DNA of 64,000 nt from Clarireedia homoeocarpa. Its lineage: Eukaryota > Ascomycota > Leotiomycetes > Helotiales > Rutstroemiaceae. The first letter of the stretch is position 1. Every line of letters starts with the position of its first letter. The stretch lies in NCBI GenBank assembly GCA_001465935.1, contig LNKV01000054.1, positions 173,670-237,669 of the forward strand, given 5' to 3'. Below the pieces are notes generated by a model, which ran no database searches, was not told where the DNA came from, and saw nothing but the letters and a program-made list of their open reading frames with translations. Both the position numbers and the translations under genes were made by a program. Positions 12,079 through 23,466 of this stretch are shown here, piece by piece.

Positions 12079-12449
12079 TCATGTCCAGTGCTGTGAATAG
12101 GAACCGTCGGGTTTTCGAGTCGTGAAAGCTCTTTCGAAACTTTCAATCTTGACTTGCATCTTGGCCTTAGCCTTTTCGACGAGGATGATAGCAGGTGTGG
12201 TACGTGCTGATGGATGGAGTGGGAGGAAAGTATGATCGGTGTCGTCTAAATAAGCTCTTTGACGTTCCACACTAAGAACCCGTTGTTCGAGGTTGTTAGG
12301 TATGTGGTATTCAATACTATAATGAAGGAAGCATAAATGAGTAAGTGTATTAAGAATTTCTCACTTATATTCTTCTAGGTGTACAGGAAGACTTACCTAA
12401 GCATAGAGCTACACACGGTACCGTTCGAAATTGCAGTCGCCAGAGACAT
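12079..12449 (-). CDS. small two-exon hypothetical protein, 96 aa
   Basis: Exons 12397-12449 and 12079-12316 are separated by an 80-nt intron (12317-12396) with a canonical GTAAGT donor and CATTATAG acceptor. The ATG at 12449 gives MSLATAISNGTVCSSMLSIE, and the joined frame runs to a TGA at 12079. The product has a short hydrophobic start and a polar body (VERQRAYLDDTDHTF, KIESFERAFTTRKPDG). I recognise no domain. Support comes from the good splice sites and an uninterrupted joined frame; the main doubt is its small size and the gene-poor surroundings. Confidence 0.45.
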
Positions 12450-14113
12450 GAGTAGTCGTTTGAATCATGTAGGAAATTGAACCTCGAAGCTATGGTGGAC
12501 CGAGAAACTTTGTCTGATGCAGGTGCTCCATTAAATAGGTCAAGTCCATGGGCCTCAATGAAGAATACCTTTCCTGCATCTGAAAAAGTCCGTGTAGGCT
12601 CATGATAAGCATTCGATAAGTCGGAGGTTCAGAGAGGTCGGGTCGTAAGCAATACTCCCCTCGATATTGATATCCTTGTTGTATTGGAGCTCTCTAGAAG
12701 CCCAGAAGAGATTTAGCCATACGGAACATTGCCACCAGCGGCGCAATATCCGTAGCAAGTGGGATATTAAGAACCCAAGACTCTGGTGATTTGTCGATCT
12801 AGCCGTTATGGAAAGGACTATACAAACTCAAATGTAGGGAGATGGCACAAGATATCAGACCTAGGAAAGGGGAATTGCCAAACCCAACAATCTGGACATC
12901 CAATTCGATGCGAGGTTATGTCGGTGAATGAATACAACTAGTATTCATGTACAGCAGATGCATCCAACGTTGACTTTCAACGTCCCATGCATAATCCAAA
13001 TGTATCATTTGGGTCCTATGCACATAATATGGCCATAGAACCTGCTAGCAGATACAAGGACTCCAGCCACACGACGGCAGATTCTTTGGTCCCCGAAGAG
13101 GTAGCCATGGAGGGCAGGGGTCGTATTCGAATGAATAGGAGGATAGAAACACTTGGTGAGCTTCATAAGAATCCCCGCGAGATGCATTCAGCTCAATTTC
13201 CATGAAAGCGAAAGAAAGTATGATTGGCTGATTCCGGATGTAAGGGTGTGGTCCAACTGCTCGGTTTCTATGCAGGGTTCAAACCAAATTTCCTTGATCA
13301 AACGTTATAGTAAACGAGTAAGATTAGGTTACACCTAGCAGACGCTAGCAGAATCCGGCAGCCACTTAGCTGATGGAGGTACGCCACCTTCACCGAAGAA
13401 ATTGTTTGCACAGCCACACCTTGGTCACCTCGGTCTCCCAATCGCTTTCTTTGCATATTCAAGATTCATGATCTCAAGCTTCTGTATCTGGTTGGAAGAC
13501 AGACTCGGAGACAGAACGCTAACGAGTGCGGTATTTTTTTGCATCTTGATTTTTGCATCTTGAAATCGACTAAAAGCCGAGGTTGAGCATGATCATCCTG
13601 GGAACGAATTGTGGAAGATCAGGAAACTGGCTATGAGGCCCGGCAGATCCTTGGAGAAATAACACAGGAAGCTAACGTGAGAGCCGTATCTCGACCATTA
13701 AAGAAAACAAACGCGTCCGCAGATCGAGTTTGGAGTGTAATAGATACACACACATGTGCATGGAACGACAGCAGATGTCGTTGCTTGGCACCGTGTCGTA
13801 TGAGATACAACAATAAATCGAAACGGAAATCGGGCAGACTTCGAAGACTCCTGATTTCTCTAAACGAGTCATCTCCCTATCAAAACCTGCAATTCTACGT
13901 GATTATAGCTGGCTAGAGAAATACACGTTTAAACAAGATGAATTAGAGCCAGATAAAAGGACCGGCACCAAGCATAGCTGATAATAGCAATGCAGCGAAA
14001 AGCCAGAGCCGGTACCAGATTGCGAGGCTCATATCTAAATCTAGTTATGCACCATAACACCAACGCTCCAAAAACATTTCAGATACCAAGGTCTTGTCCT
14101 TGGCTACAGCTCA
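12450..14113. other. 1.7-kb region without a supported gene
   Basis: A 101-aa plus frame at 13611-13916 and several shorter ones overlap in multiple phases, with no splice-consistent extension or domain. I see no repeats of note. Confidence 0.45.
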
Positions 14114-15814
14114 TCATCTTCTGGGTCGCATATCGACAACTTGAAACTCTAAGCCATCAGCTTCGAATACATGTCCTGGTCGTAATGCGTCTGTGTAAAT
14201 ATTCCGTTCTTGATGTGGATGGAAGATTCCTGTTTGCCTACAATTGAGAATAGCTGGCATACCAGGTGGATCGGTCAGGCGGAATACTCCCCAGCTACGA
14301 ACTGTTAGTTTCAGCAATCCCGCGGGGGATTGAAAAGCTTACGATGGATTTTTGCTTGGAGCACAGACTATGGCGATACTTTCTGGCATCATTATTTGAT
14401 ACCCAGAATGGGTATGCAGATCTCGACTGCTCATGAAACAGCTTTGTGTTGGGTGAGTATGAATCCAGCCCAATACCATTAGGTCTTCTGATGCGCAATA
14501 ATCAAAAATTGCCGTTTCGTTAGTAGTTTCACAAGTATCACTTGTACTTGTTTGTTCCGGGATGACAAGTCGAGATATAAACAACGCGTTAGAGATCAGA
14601 GTTCCACAGAGCATACCACAAGTCTCAAGATTAGCTCGAGTATTCGACGCTGCGCGGGACAGAAATTCCTGCCGTAGCCTAGGGGGAAGAAAGACTGTAC
14701 GCAACGGTTTTCCATTTTCGAGGTAGGCCGAAGGTCGGAAGGTGAATTGCTGGCCCGGTGCTACCATATTCAAAGATGAATTGGCATCAACATCCGTCGA
14801 GGATTTCTCTGGTAAAGGGGGAGGCGTGTCATAGACTGAGTTTTCGAAAAATTCTTTTGGTGGCTTTGGTGGTAGACGGCTCGAAGCTAAGGGCGACTCT
14901 GCGGCCCTTATCGTAGGGGCATGAGGTTTGGAGATCGAGGGATACTTGTATTCGCTGCCACCGCTTCGAGATTCTGAAATAGGCCGAGGAGGACGAGAGA
15001 TAACCTTGGAAGATCTCTTCCTAGCCCCATCCGGTGCAATATCGTGGGAACCATCTATCCTCCTTCTTGTTTTCTCCATATTCTGTCTAATTTCATCGTC
15101 ATCGTCAATGTTTCTCCTTGTTTTCGATAAAGCAGCTTCCCAGTCATCCCAAAGCCCAGCAGTCCGCCTCTCTTGTTCTTCTTCCTCCGAAACACCAGCT
15201 TGTCTTGTGGCGCGTCGCCGAGCGTCTCGTCTTCTAAGTTCCTCGTGTGCCAGCTTTACAGCAAGCTCACCGTTCTCTGCAGCAGCTAACGTCGTCGTGT
15301 TTCCAGCAACGGCTGGGTCCGACGATGCGAAATCAGTCTGCGACCGCGCCCGGGATGAGTCAGTACTGATTTGAGCAGTTGTTTCTCTTCTCCTCTCCAA
15401 GGACTTTTGCCATTGATTGTATCGGGCTTCGATCTTTGGTTTCAGGTGCTCTAGTCTATCCACCACATCCGGTAGGGTTCGCTGGGCAGCTCTCATAGCA
15501 TTTCGGTTCTCTTGATGCCTAGCAGCCGGATGTTCAGGTATTTTTTCTGCAACGAGGGTAGCATATCGCATGAATAATAGATAGGCCTGTTGATAATTCT
15601 CCTCTTGTTCGTAGATATACGCCTGTGAGAGTTAATGACTCGAAGTCATCCAAGAATGATACAAGATTCTACCAACCTCTCGCAGAATGGTATCAGCTGT
15701 CCGGAGCCAATACCTTAGCGCTGTAAATGGGTTGAACTCGAAGTCATGCGCAGTTGCAGATATTTCTTTGACGCTCATCGGCTTTGAGATCTGTAACGAT
15801 GATGACCCCGCCAT
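14114..15814 (-). CDS. sst2: AMSH-type JAMM/MPN+ deubiquitinase (STAMBP/Sst2-like)
   Basis: Exons 15677-15814, 14343-15622 and 14114-14294 join to 532 residues. The introns are 15623-15676 (GTTGGT...CACAG) and 14295-14342 (GTAAGC...CGTAG). The first 130 residues match the USP8-dimerisation/MIT-like helical region of AMSH proteins (EFNPFTALRYWLRTAD, YEQEENYQQAYLLFMRYATL). A long disordered linker follows. The C-terminal MPN+ domain contains TCGMLCG and the zinc-binding JAMM signature GWIHTHPTQSCFMSSRD near residues 431-447, with both His and the Asp present, so it should be catalytic. The family cleaves Lys63-linked ubiquitin chains on cargo at endosomal ESCRT sites. The ATG at 15814 was chosen because the codon at 15826 is GTG. 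Confidence 0.92.
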
Positions 15815-16394
15815 GATTGTGGCCACTTTGGTTTCGTTATGAGAATTGCGAACCTTTCATGGGTATCATTTGTTGTGAAAGGAGATAGAAAGAGAAAAAT
15901 TATACCATGTTAATTCACATTTAAGTTGGCTGCCTTGCGATGGTTGGTTTTCGTACGATGTTTTGCGCGTCTCAGCGTCGCAATACAGTAGCTTATTCTT
16001 GGAGATTTAGAGTTGTCAAGGTTCCTATGTTTCCGACCACAAGCCTTGCTTTGGCAGAAACGACCGTTTACAGCTTAGTGTATGCTTGAGCGGGGTGAGG
16101 CTGCCAAGTCTGTCCCAGATTAGCCACATAAGCCATATAAGCCACACAAACCACACAAGCCACACAAACCAAAACCACACAAACCACGCAAGCAAGGAAC
16201 AGGTCGAGACTTAGCCTTGTACATTTTTCTCTCTCGCTTGCTGCGAATTTTTCTCACAAGGCTGATATACTTAATTCGCAACAACTCGTGTTTGTACATT
16301 ACTTAGAGACTCAACATATAGTCTCCTTGCACTCTTTTCTTTTTTGAATTGCTCCTACAGTTTTCCTATTTGAATTCTTCTGTTTTACATATTG
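15815..16394. other. divergent intergenic region with degenerate short tandem repeat
   Basis: The region lies between the AMSH-like gene (minus) and the Mtf1-like gene (plus). A degenerate repeat of CACACAAAC/CACATAAGC-type units occupies about 16120-16193. No coding frame is supported. Confidence 0.6.
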
Positions 16395-19033
16395 ATGTTT
16401 CGAATCCAGTCTGCTGTAGTAAGACTTGGTCTTTCTAAAGGTCCAAATACCTTCCACCACTGGCAATGCTGGTGTCTTGCGGATTCCCAGCATGGCACTA
16501 AACGTTTATTATCCAGAATTCCTCCCCTAAAGAAGGAAGCAGGACCACTAAAAGAAGAGGAAATAAAGGATGCAGTAGAGGATACCAAGCCGAAGCGCAA
16601 GCGTCGGACGCCAGCAGAAATGCAAGCAGAACGGGAAAGGATAGCTGCGTTAGGAGATGTCAAGCCGAAGCGCAAGAGTCGATCGCCAGCAGAAATGCAA
16701 GCAGAACCGGAAAGGATAGCTGCGTTAGGAGATGTGAAGCCAAAGCGCAAGCGTCGATCACCAGAAGAAATGCAAGCAGAACGGGAAAGGATAGCTGCGT
16801 TAGGAGATGTGAAGCCGAAGCGCAAGCGTCGATCGCCAGCAGAAATGCAAGCAGAACGGGAAAGGATAGCTGCGTTAGGAGATGTGAAGCCGAAGCGCAA
16901 GAGTCGATCATCAGAAGAAATGCAAGCAGAACTAGAAGCAGAAGGAGAAATTGAAGCTGCTGGGTATGAATCTAAACCCCGGCGTAAGCAGCGAAAGAAA
17001 GCCGCAAATGAAGCTCAAATAGCGACTACACGGGATATCGTTTCAGATTCGACGACCTTAGTACCTACGGACAATGTTGAAGTGAAAAGAAGAAGAGGGA
17101 ACCTCAAACATCGTCACTCAATAGTCTTCGAGGAGTCCTTGAATAGGCTAGCTACATTAGAAGTCGAAGGTGGCGTGGACCAAGCTCGTGGAGGAGAGTC
17201 TTTAAGCGACGAACAAGTAGCACCACTGCTAGTCACTGGAGAAGAGAAAAGGAAGAATGAAGACTTCATTGAACTTGATCCAGTCCTGATGCGTGATCTA
17301 GCTAAGGCATGGGGAGGAAAAGCTCTTGTAGGAGATCGCTCACGTGTAAACATTGTGCATGAGAAACTGTGTGGTAGGCATTGTCTCCTTTGCTGAAAAA
17401 ATAGTGTTAACATGATTTAGATGATATACTGGATCGACTCAAACCTTCATTGATCAAACATACTGGTTGCGATATCATTGATATCAACCCAGGCGTTGGT
17501 ATATGGTCATCCAAGCTACACAATCTTCTTAAACCACGTACGCATATACTTATGGAGAATGATGTCAAAAGGTATTCTCCTTACCTCCAGCCGCTACTCG
17601 ATGAGAAAGACTCCACATTTAAGCTCATACCGAAGCATGGGACAGTCTGGGGACATCTTGAGACGGCCATGACTCCGGAGTACCTTCCCCACCAGGAGAA
17701 ATTACCGCGGGGCGATCCCAAGCTCAACCAGCCGAACGACACTTTACTGCTTATTGCAAACCTAGCCCATCATCCTAGGAAAGTATTTCGTGGTTTCCCA
17801 TCACTTTCAATGCTGGTCACTTATCAGCTTTTGTCCGCTGCGCGATCACATGCACTTTTTCACAAGTATGGACTTGTGAGGATGTTACTTTGGGTCCCAG
17901 ATGAAGAGAAATCTTATCTGTTACCAAGGCATGTCCACAGTATTCGCAAATCCTCCATCGAGGCTCAAGTCACCTGCGAAAGCATCAGTGAGATAGCAAG
18001 CTCAACCGAGGATACTACTCGATTCCTTCGAGATCAATCCTTCGCATTGGCAGACTCTGTGGAAGTAGTAAAGAAGATGATTAACCAGGGCATTACTACA
18101 CCAGCGCATCGACAAGGAGAAATGGAGAAGACAGCAAGACAGATAGTCGCGGGAGCTACCCATAAGGGATTCGATGAGACTCACAGATTCAAACGGGTAT
18201 ATTCCAGTCAATTAGAGGATCTTCAAAGACGATTTGACAAGGGAGAGATTCCCATGCGACTTGATCCCGATCCTGAGAATCCTGATGCTATACCACCTTT
18301 CCATCCTGATTGGGTAGCGCTTATACGCCTGTCGAGCAAGGTACGCCAGAACGCAATACAAACTTTGGCGCATGATAAGCTCATCGATGAATATATGGAG
18401 ATAAACGATCTCCATACCGAGCTCAAGTCCGCTGACCCGGACGCAGAAGCCACTCAGGAAGCCAAGAAAGCTCTCGACGGGAGGATCAAAGCATGGGTTA
18501 CTGCTATTGAGGGAATGCATACTGCTACTTGGCACCACTTTATCGTACGGTTTGACTCCCGCCGTGTTACCACCCCATTTGAGAAGCGAGAGATGGAGCC
18601 ACTCAAAGCCTACTCAAAGGAGTTCCACCCCCCGTCCAATACCGCTCTCATAGATTTCCAGCCCAAAGCTATCTGGCCTAGCCTGGCAAAACACTTCCCT
18701 GAAAACTATGACGTCTTCGAATACATCATTGGTAACATGTACTCATCTCCTACTCAATCCGTAAAGGATGCATTCACGAATCTATGGCCGGGCGCGTATG
18801 AACAGTTAAGAGACAACTGTCCATCCTTAACCGACGCGAAGAAAGGAGGCAGTTTTGATCTCCGATATCTGACGGTCAGAAGCCTGACGATGGAGATGTT
18901 GCAGGAGATTACGGAAGCGTGGTTGAAGTGGCCTTTTAAGCCTACGAGATTCGATCTCATGAAGAGGAGCGGCTCGGAAATCTGGGATCCAGATAGTAAG
19001 GAGGAATTTGATGGTAGTTCTGATAATGTCTGA
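16395..19033 (+). CDS. mtf1: mitochondrial transcription factor B / Mtf1-like protein (rRNA dimethylase fold)
   Basis: Two exons, 16395-17373 and 17421-19033, with a 47-nt intron (GTAGGC...TTTAG), give 863 residues. The codon at 16392 is TTG, so the ATG at 16395 is used. The second exon carries the Rossmann-like SAM fold of the KsgA/Dim1 superfamily: motif I is DIIDINPGVGIWSSKL and the motif-IV position reads LLLIANLAHHP instead of the catalytic N-L-P-Y. That loss fits fungal mtTFB proteins, which help mitochondrial RNA polymerase open promoters rather than methylate rRNA. The N-terminus is basic (mitochondrial targeting plausible), then residues 63 to about 187 are tandem 25-residue Lys/Arg-rich repeats. 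That extension makes the protein far longer than yeast Mtf1 (about 340 residues). Confidence 0.85.
16581..16955 (+). repeat. 75-bp coding tandem repeat in the Mtf1-like gene
   Basis: Units begin at 16581, 16656, 16731, 16806 and 16881, exactly 75 bp apart; the last one is partial and diverges. Each codes 25 residues of the form DVKPKRKxRSPAEMQAERER followed by IAALG. Copies 2 and 5 share KRKSRS, whereas 3 and 4 have KRKRRS. Because the unit is a multiple of three, copy-number change keeps the frame. Confidence 0.95.
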
Positions 19034-20005
19034 TGTCAATATAGAACGGTGATGTTGTATGAATATGCTGTATTTTAGACACTATCTTCATCTATTTGAT
19101 GACCAACGACATTCTTTTATCATCCTCGACTTAGGGCTTATGAGTTGCGCCGTGCTAAAGTCTCTCGGATAATAATATTAACGTACTGCTGGCACCTAGT
19201 ACTCTAGACGTAAAGGAAAATGAGCGGTTGTGCGACACAGCATGAATCATCTTCCATGTTCTATGGTTCCCCACCTGATCCAGTAACAGAAAACTAATTC
19301 ATACATAAGAACTCCCTGCAAACTAACACCGCAAGTCTTGAAGTTCCCATCTCACTCGAGCAAGTGACCTCATCTATTCACACCACACCGGCCTAGCGAT
19401 ACTTCTGCCAGACGCCTACGAAAATGGCATTCTTAGTGTATCAGCGCACTTGCTGCATAGCGTGGCAGATATGGATGGACATAAGCTGGATGCGGTGGCG
19501 AGAGAGATTGAGAACGGGCACCATGATTTCATTAAGATGAGTGATGGAAGGGGAGAGACTATGAGAGTCGCGGGATGAGTTTATGCGGCGGGATTGAGGA
19601 GTGGAGGTTTCTGAAGGGGTGAGCTGGTTTTGTTACTTCGATGAATGGAGAGGTCTGGGACGCGGGGCAGGTAGGTGGGAGGGTGGAGAGTGCCATTGAT
19701 TTTTGACTTTCGAGGGCTGGTCATTGCACCTTTTAATTGGGCCCGTTGTGTTGTACATGTCTGGAGAATCACTTCCTAAGGAGTAATTGTTCTATATGCG
19801 AGTCTTATACGAAGCTTGTTTTAATACAAGCATTCGCAATATGCTCTTATATGAAGTTCCATCCTTGGGAAATATGAAAGGACTGTATGGATGAAGATCT
19901 GGCGGCTTGTTATTGGGCTTAGACCTTTGGGGGTTTTTGAGCAGCAATGAGATACCTATCACGGTCAGTGATGTTTCAAAGGAGCTAAAAAATGATACAT
20001 AGGTC
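19034..20005. other. intergenic region containing a possible coding relic
   Basis: Apart from the relic at 19325-19578, no gene is supported. The 3' part borders the methyltransferase gene on the minus strand. Confidence 0.5.
19325..19578 (+). pseudogene. possible short coding relic with a frame break
   Basis: One frame reads SLEVPISLEQVTSSIHTT and then stops at TAG. In another frame the overlapping sequence reads GLAILLPDAYENGILSV followed by AHLLHSVADMDGHKLDAVAR, ending at TGA 19576-19578. The two together look like protein-coding sequence with a shift near 19385, and no start codon or splice site repairs it. I do not recognise the family. It could also be chance. Confidence 0.3.
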
Positions 20006-21166
20006 TTACAGGTGATAGTACAGTTTCAATGAAGTGTCACCCAGAACAGCGTTCAACTTATCAATGAATATGTTTACCTCCTCAGTAGTCCAGCTGCAAG
20101 GTGGCGTTAGTTCTCGTCGCCAGATGAAAATCTTTATGAAACGTACCCAAGTAACATGGTGTAAGGTCTCATGATATAATCACTAGCTCCCTTCTGCAGC
20201 TTCACCAGATTCCACTTCCCAATCTCTTGCCACTCTTTATCCTCCATCCACGGTCCAAATGGTATCTTTTTAATCTCAACCTTTGCCAGAATTGTAAGTT
20301 CGAAAACGTCCCTAATCGCTGTCACCGCACTTACCTTGATATTCACAAATCCCGCTTCCTTCAACCAACCTTCTATCTTCGGTGTTCCACTGAGATCCAT
20401 TCCCATCATTCTTAATGCCTTATTGCCCCATTCATTCGAATCTCTCGCCGGATTTCCCCTCGGCAGCGGCAAACCATCGTTAGCAGCAGAGAAATACGTA
20501 GGATCACTCCCATCAAGCTCCATGATGTCGAGCCAACCCCCTGGTTTCAACGACTTGAAAATTTTCTTGTAGAATACTAACCAATCTGGAACTGTAGCGA
20601 GAAGTTCTCGCTGGTGAATCAGGTCGTATTTGTCCTCGTCGGGGAATTCTTGGTTGTAGTCGTCGACCTCGAAGGTGCAGTTTGGCGGTACCATCACGGG
20701 TTGGATGGGAGAAAGATCGATGCCCTTGACGGAAGCGTCTTCATGGGCGTCTGCGAAGTCGCTATGGCATCATAAGATACAGTATGGAATGGCATGATTT
20801 TCAGGGACTCGGGACTCACATTGCCCACATTCCAGTGCCGCATCCCAGGTCCAAAACTTCATGCGCGAAGTCCAGTGGAGCGTAGATCAGTTTCCCTCCA
20901 AGAATCAAGGTATATAAATGGTGACTATTAATTCAGATCAGATTTCACTACTTAAATTCAAGCTCAGTTCTTCCATACCTCAAATCCTGATTCATCTGTG
21001 CCGCCTCGTCATTCGGGCCATAATACTCCGTCGACCCATACGAATGATACGTCCTACCATTCTCTTTCCTATGATTCAATACCGAATAATTCAACGTCGT
21101 AAATTCGGTCTGGTCAGATAGCAACTCCTCAAGAATTGCATCTCCATCGTTATCGTGACTCGTCAT
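20006..21166 (-). CDS. LaeA-like class I SAM-dependent methyltransferase
   Basis: Four exons, 20979-21166, 20820-20924, 20147-20761 and 20006-20093, join to 331 residues. All introns are GT-AG: 20925-20978, 20762-20819 and 20094-20146. The N-terminal module RKENGRTYHSYGSTEYYGPND is the usual lead-in of this fungal family. SAM motif I is VLDLGCGTGMWAIDFAD at residues 86-102, followed by GIDLSPIQPVMVPPNCTFEVDD and a post-motif LKPGGWLDIMELDG. The family includes the secondary-metabolism regulator LaeA and many related methyltransferases of unknown substrate. LaeA orthology cannot be claimed from sequence alone. Nearby are an oxidase remnant (21.7-22.1 kb) and a 2-oxoglutarate dioxygenase (22.3-23.5 kb), which suggests a role in small-molecule tailoring, by inference only. 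Confidence 0.88.
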
Positions 21167-21740
21167 ATTTTGCCCCGTCTAGTGCTCACGATTTCCAAGC
21201 CGGGTAAGTAATCAAAGGAGGCATTGTCAGCAGAAAAACGCCAAAGCTGCTAGCAAATTTATGTAGCGTGTCCCAGCTTCCAGGGTCGGAGGTGCTCCCA
21301 AATTGAGAGCGGCAGTTGTGTTAAAGCAGGGTCGTGGATCCCATTTGACTGGGATAAAGACTGGAGCCGAGTCTTGCCAGCTGCCCCTCCGCCCCTCATT
21401 TCCGGGTTAGCTTCCGCGGGGAGCCATTTGTCGAAAGGCTAGAATACACAGTTGTGTTTACAATTGGCTGTGTTGGTACGAGTGCTTGCTCGTACCACTG
21501 ATTCGGAATTCATGACCGAAATGTATGGTGTGATGTTGAAAGGGCTGTTTTTGGTGCCCAGACGGAGACCGGGACGACTGATCCGCGAACTGGTAATGTG
21601 GGAAGACAGGTCGATGAGACTTAATCTGCGGGAGCAGCACAATCCATTATCAAAAACTCAAAGGAAGTCTGTTTTCGAGAGTAAAATGATTCGAGAAGGA
21701 TATGCCGCGAAACCGACAAAGGCCATGGGGTTGCGAAATC
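21167..21740. other. intergenic, no complete gene
   Basis: A 97-aa plus frame at 21452-21745 has no recognisable domain. It could be an eroded upstream part of the oxidase fragment that follows, but I cannot show this. Confidence 0.4.
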
Positions 21741-22106
21741 GATAATCCGACGAGCACGCCCGAGTACCGTGGCTTACTCCAACGTCCATGTCGTTGATCC
21801 TTTGGGCCGCCGTTGTCATGTACACCGCGACCGAATATTCGAATGGCAGTTCGCAGCTGGGTTGCCTCGGGAGTGTTTCCGATACCAGATGGACTTGATT
21901 TTCTGAATACCATTGTTGAGGATATCGAGGCAGCGGATAGTAATGTCACTTTCGGGATATACTACAATTATGCGGATCCTAGTTTGAGCGCCGCAGATGC
22001 CCATGAGCAGTACTGGCTTTTCAACTATGAAAGGCTGTCGCAAATCAAGACGGCGGTGGATCCGGATCTGGTCTTCATGAACCCCCAGACAGTTAATGCT
22101 TGGTAG
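21741..22106 (+). pseudogene. 3' fragment of a BBE-type FAD-linked oxidoreductase
   Basis: The last approximately 95 codons encode the C-terminal berberine-bridge (BBE) domain: FLNTIVEDIEAADSNVTFG, then IYYNYADPSLSAADAHEQYW, NYERLSQIK and DPDLVFMNPQ, ending at TAG 22104-22106. These motifs are highly characteristic of secreted fungal FAD oxidases. Upstream, the frame is closed by a TGA within about 30 nt of 21813, and no FAD-binding domain is present within the previous kilobase. The gene is therefore truncated. Intact relatives are about 450-550 residues and often act in secondary-metabolite pathways. Confidence 0.75.
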
Positions 22107-22290
22107 CAAAACGTTTGAGCGAAGGTGTTCATAGATCTAGGTGCAAGCTACATATAACCAACATAGAGAATAAGGACCGTGCATGTACTTATGTGTAAAT
22201 GGTAGAAGGAATGATAGGTGACAGAGCTGCATTGCATAGGCCGAAAGACACTGCGTCTAGGTATAATTGCACCAGTCAACTCTGCTATAT

Positions 22291-23466
22291 TCAATACTTC
22301 CCCACTGTCATGGCTAGTCGATCTAAAACATATCTTCCGGCAGTAATTGGAGGATATTTCGACGGTGTATCCTCATCGATACAAGAAGGCAATGTCTCAA
22401 CCTTCTCATCATAATTGATCGAGAAGAAAAGTGGTACACTGTACCTCTCCTTGTCGGTCCTGTTCACCACTCTATGGATCGTACTCTTGTACTTGGAGTT
22501 CGTCCATCTCATCAGGAAATCACCAACATTGACCACAATCCCACCATCCACAGGTTGAGCACTAATCCACTGCCCATCTGGACCTAACACTTCTAGACCA
22601 GGTGTGGAATCTTGCAGAAGTAGAGTGAAGCATTCGTAATCTGTGTGTGCGCCTAGACCAATCTCTTCATTCTCATCCATTGCTGATAATGGTTTCGGAT
22701 CTGAGCTGGGTCGATATTTGATAATTCGTGCAATTCCTCCCGGATGAGTGACAAGAGGCTCAAAGTAGTCTTCCGGTAAGGCGAGAGAAAGAGCGAATAG
22801 TCGGAACAAATGTCTGCAGAGATGCAAGACCTGGGAGGGAAGTTAGACAACTGAACTGAAAGATTGAGAGGAATCGTCGTTTCTGCTCACCCTCCCATAA
22901 TAATCCGCAATACCCTTGTAAAAGCCCGGTATCTTTTCCTCATTGGGCCACTGATTCTTACCACCCACAGATGTCCCATCCAGCTCCACATACTTTCCAT
23001 CTCCGCCAGTAGGATCTAGGCCAGCTTCATACCCCCAATTGAACGCTTCCTTCGTCTCCTTGGTCGTGAAGTTGTTCACCGAAGAGTATGAAGCCGGCTC
23101 ATACCCACGGAAGTGATCGGAATTTTTCATATGAATGGCATCTTTCTCAGGCTGCGGTAACTGATTGAAGAAGCGCTCTGCTAGCTTGAATACTTCGTCG
23201 CACACGCTTTGGGGAATCCCATGCCCGGTTATGTAGAAGAACCCAATTGTGGTACAGGCTTCATTTATTTTGTCGGCAACAGCCTGGCGATCGCAAAGCT
23301 TCTCGGAAAATGATGGCGTGAGGTCGATTATGGGGAGGGTTTGAATGGACGGAGGCCCAGATGTGGTTTCGAGGCGGGAGCGGAGATACTCTTGGACCTC
23401 ATGGGCTGCAGTGAGTGAAGAGTAGGTAGAAGGAACAGCAGACTGGGTGGTAGAGACTGTAGCCAT
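22291..23466 (-). CDS. 2-oxoglutarate/Fe(II)-dependent dioxygenase (isopenicillin N synthase-like)
   Basis: Two exons, 22891-23466 and 22291-22830, with a 60-nt intron (GTGAGC...CCCAG), give 371 residues. The N-terminal DIOX_N domain starts at LPIIDLTPSFSEKL and includes GFFYITGHGIP. The catalytic double-stranded beta-helix has the iron ligands H254 and D256 (GAHTDYE) and H311 (STIHRVVNR), and the 2-oxoglutarate-binding R-x-S is RYS at 321-323. All key residues are present, so it should be active. Such enzymes hydroxylate or oxidise small molecules; the substrate is unknown. The start at 23466 (MATVSTTQSA) was chosen because upstream extension uses only a TTG codon. It lies next to a methyltransferase and a broken oxidase. 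Confidence 0.9.

Noticed and set aside
13611..13916. 101-aa plus-strand frame in the gene-free region
   Set aside because: No domain, no splice-consistent neighbours, and overlapping frames of similar length on the other strand.
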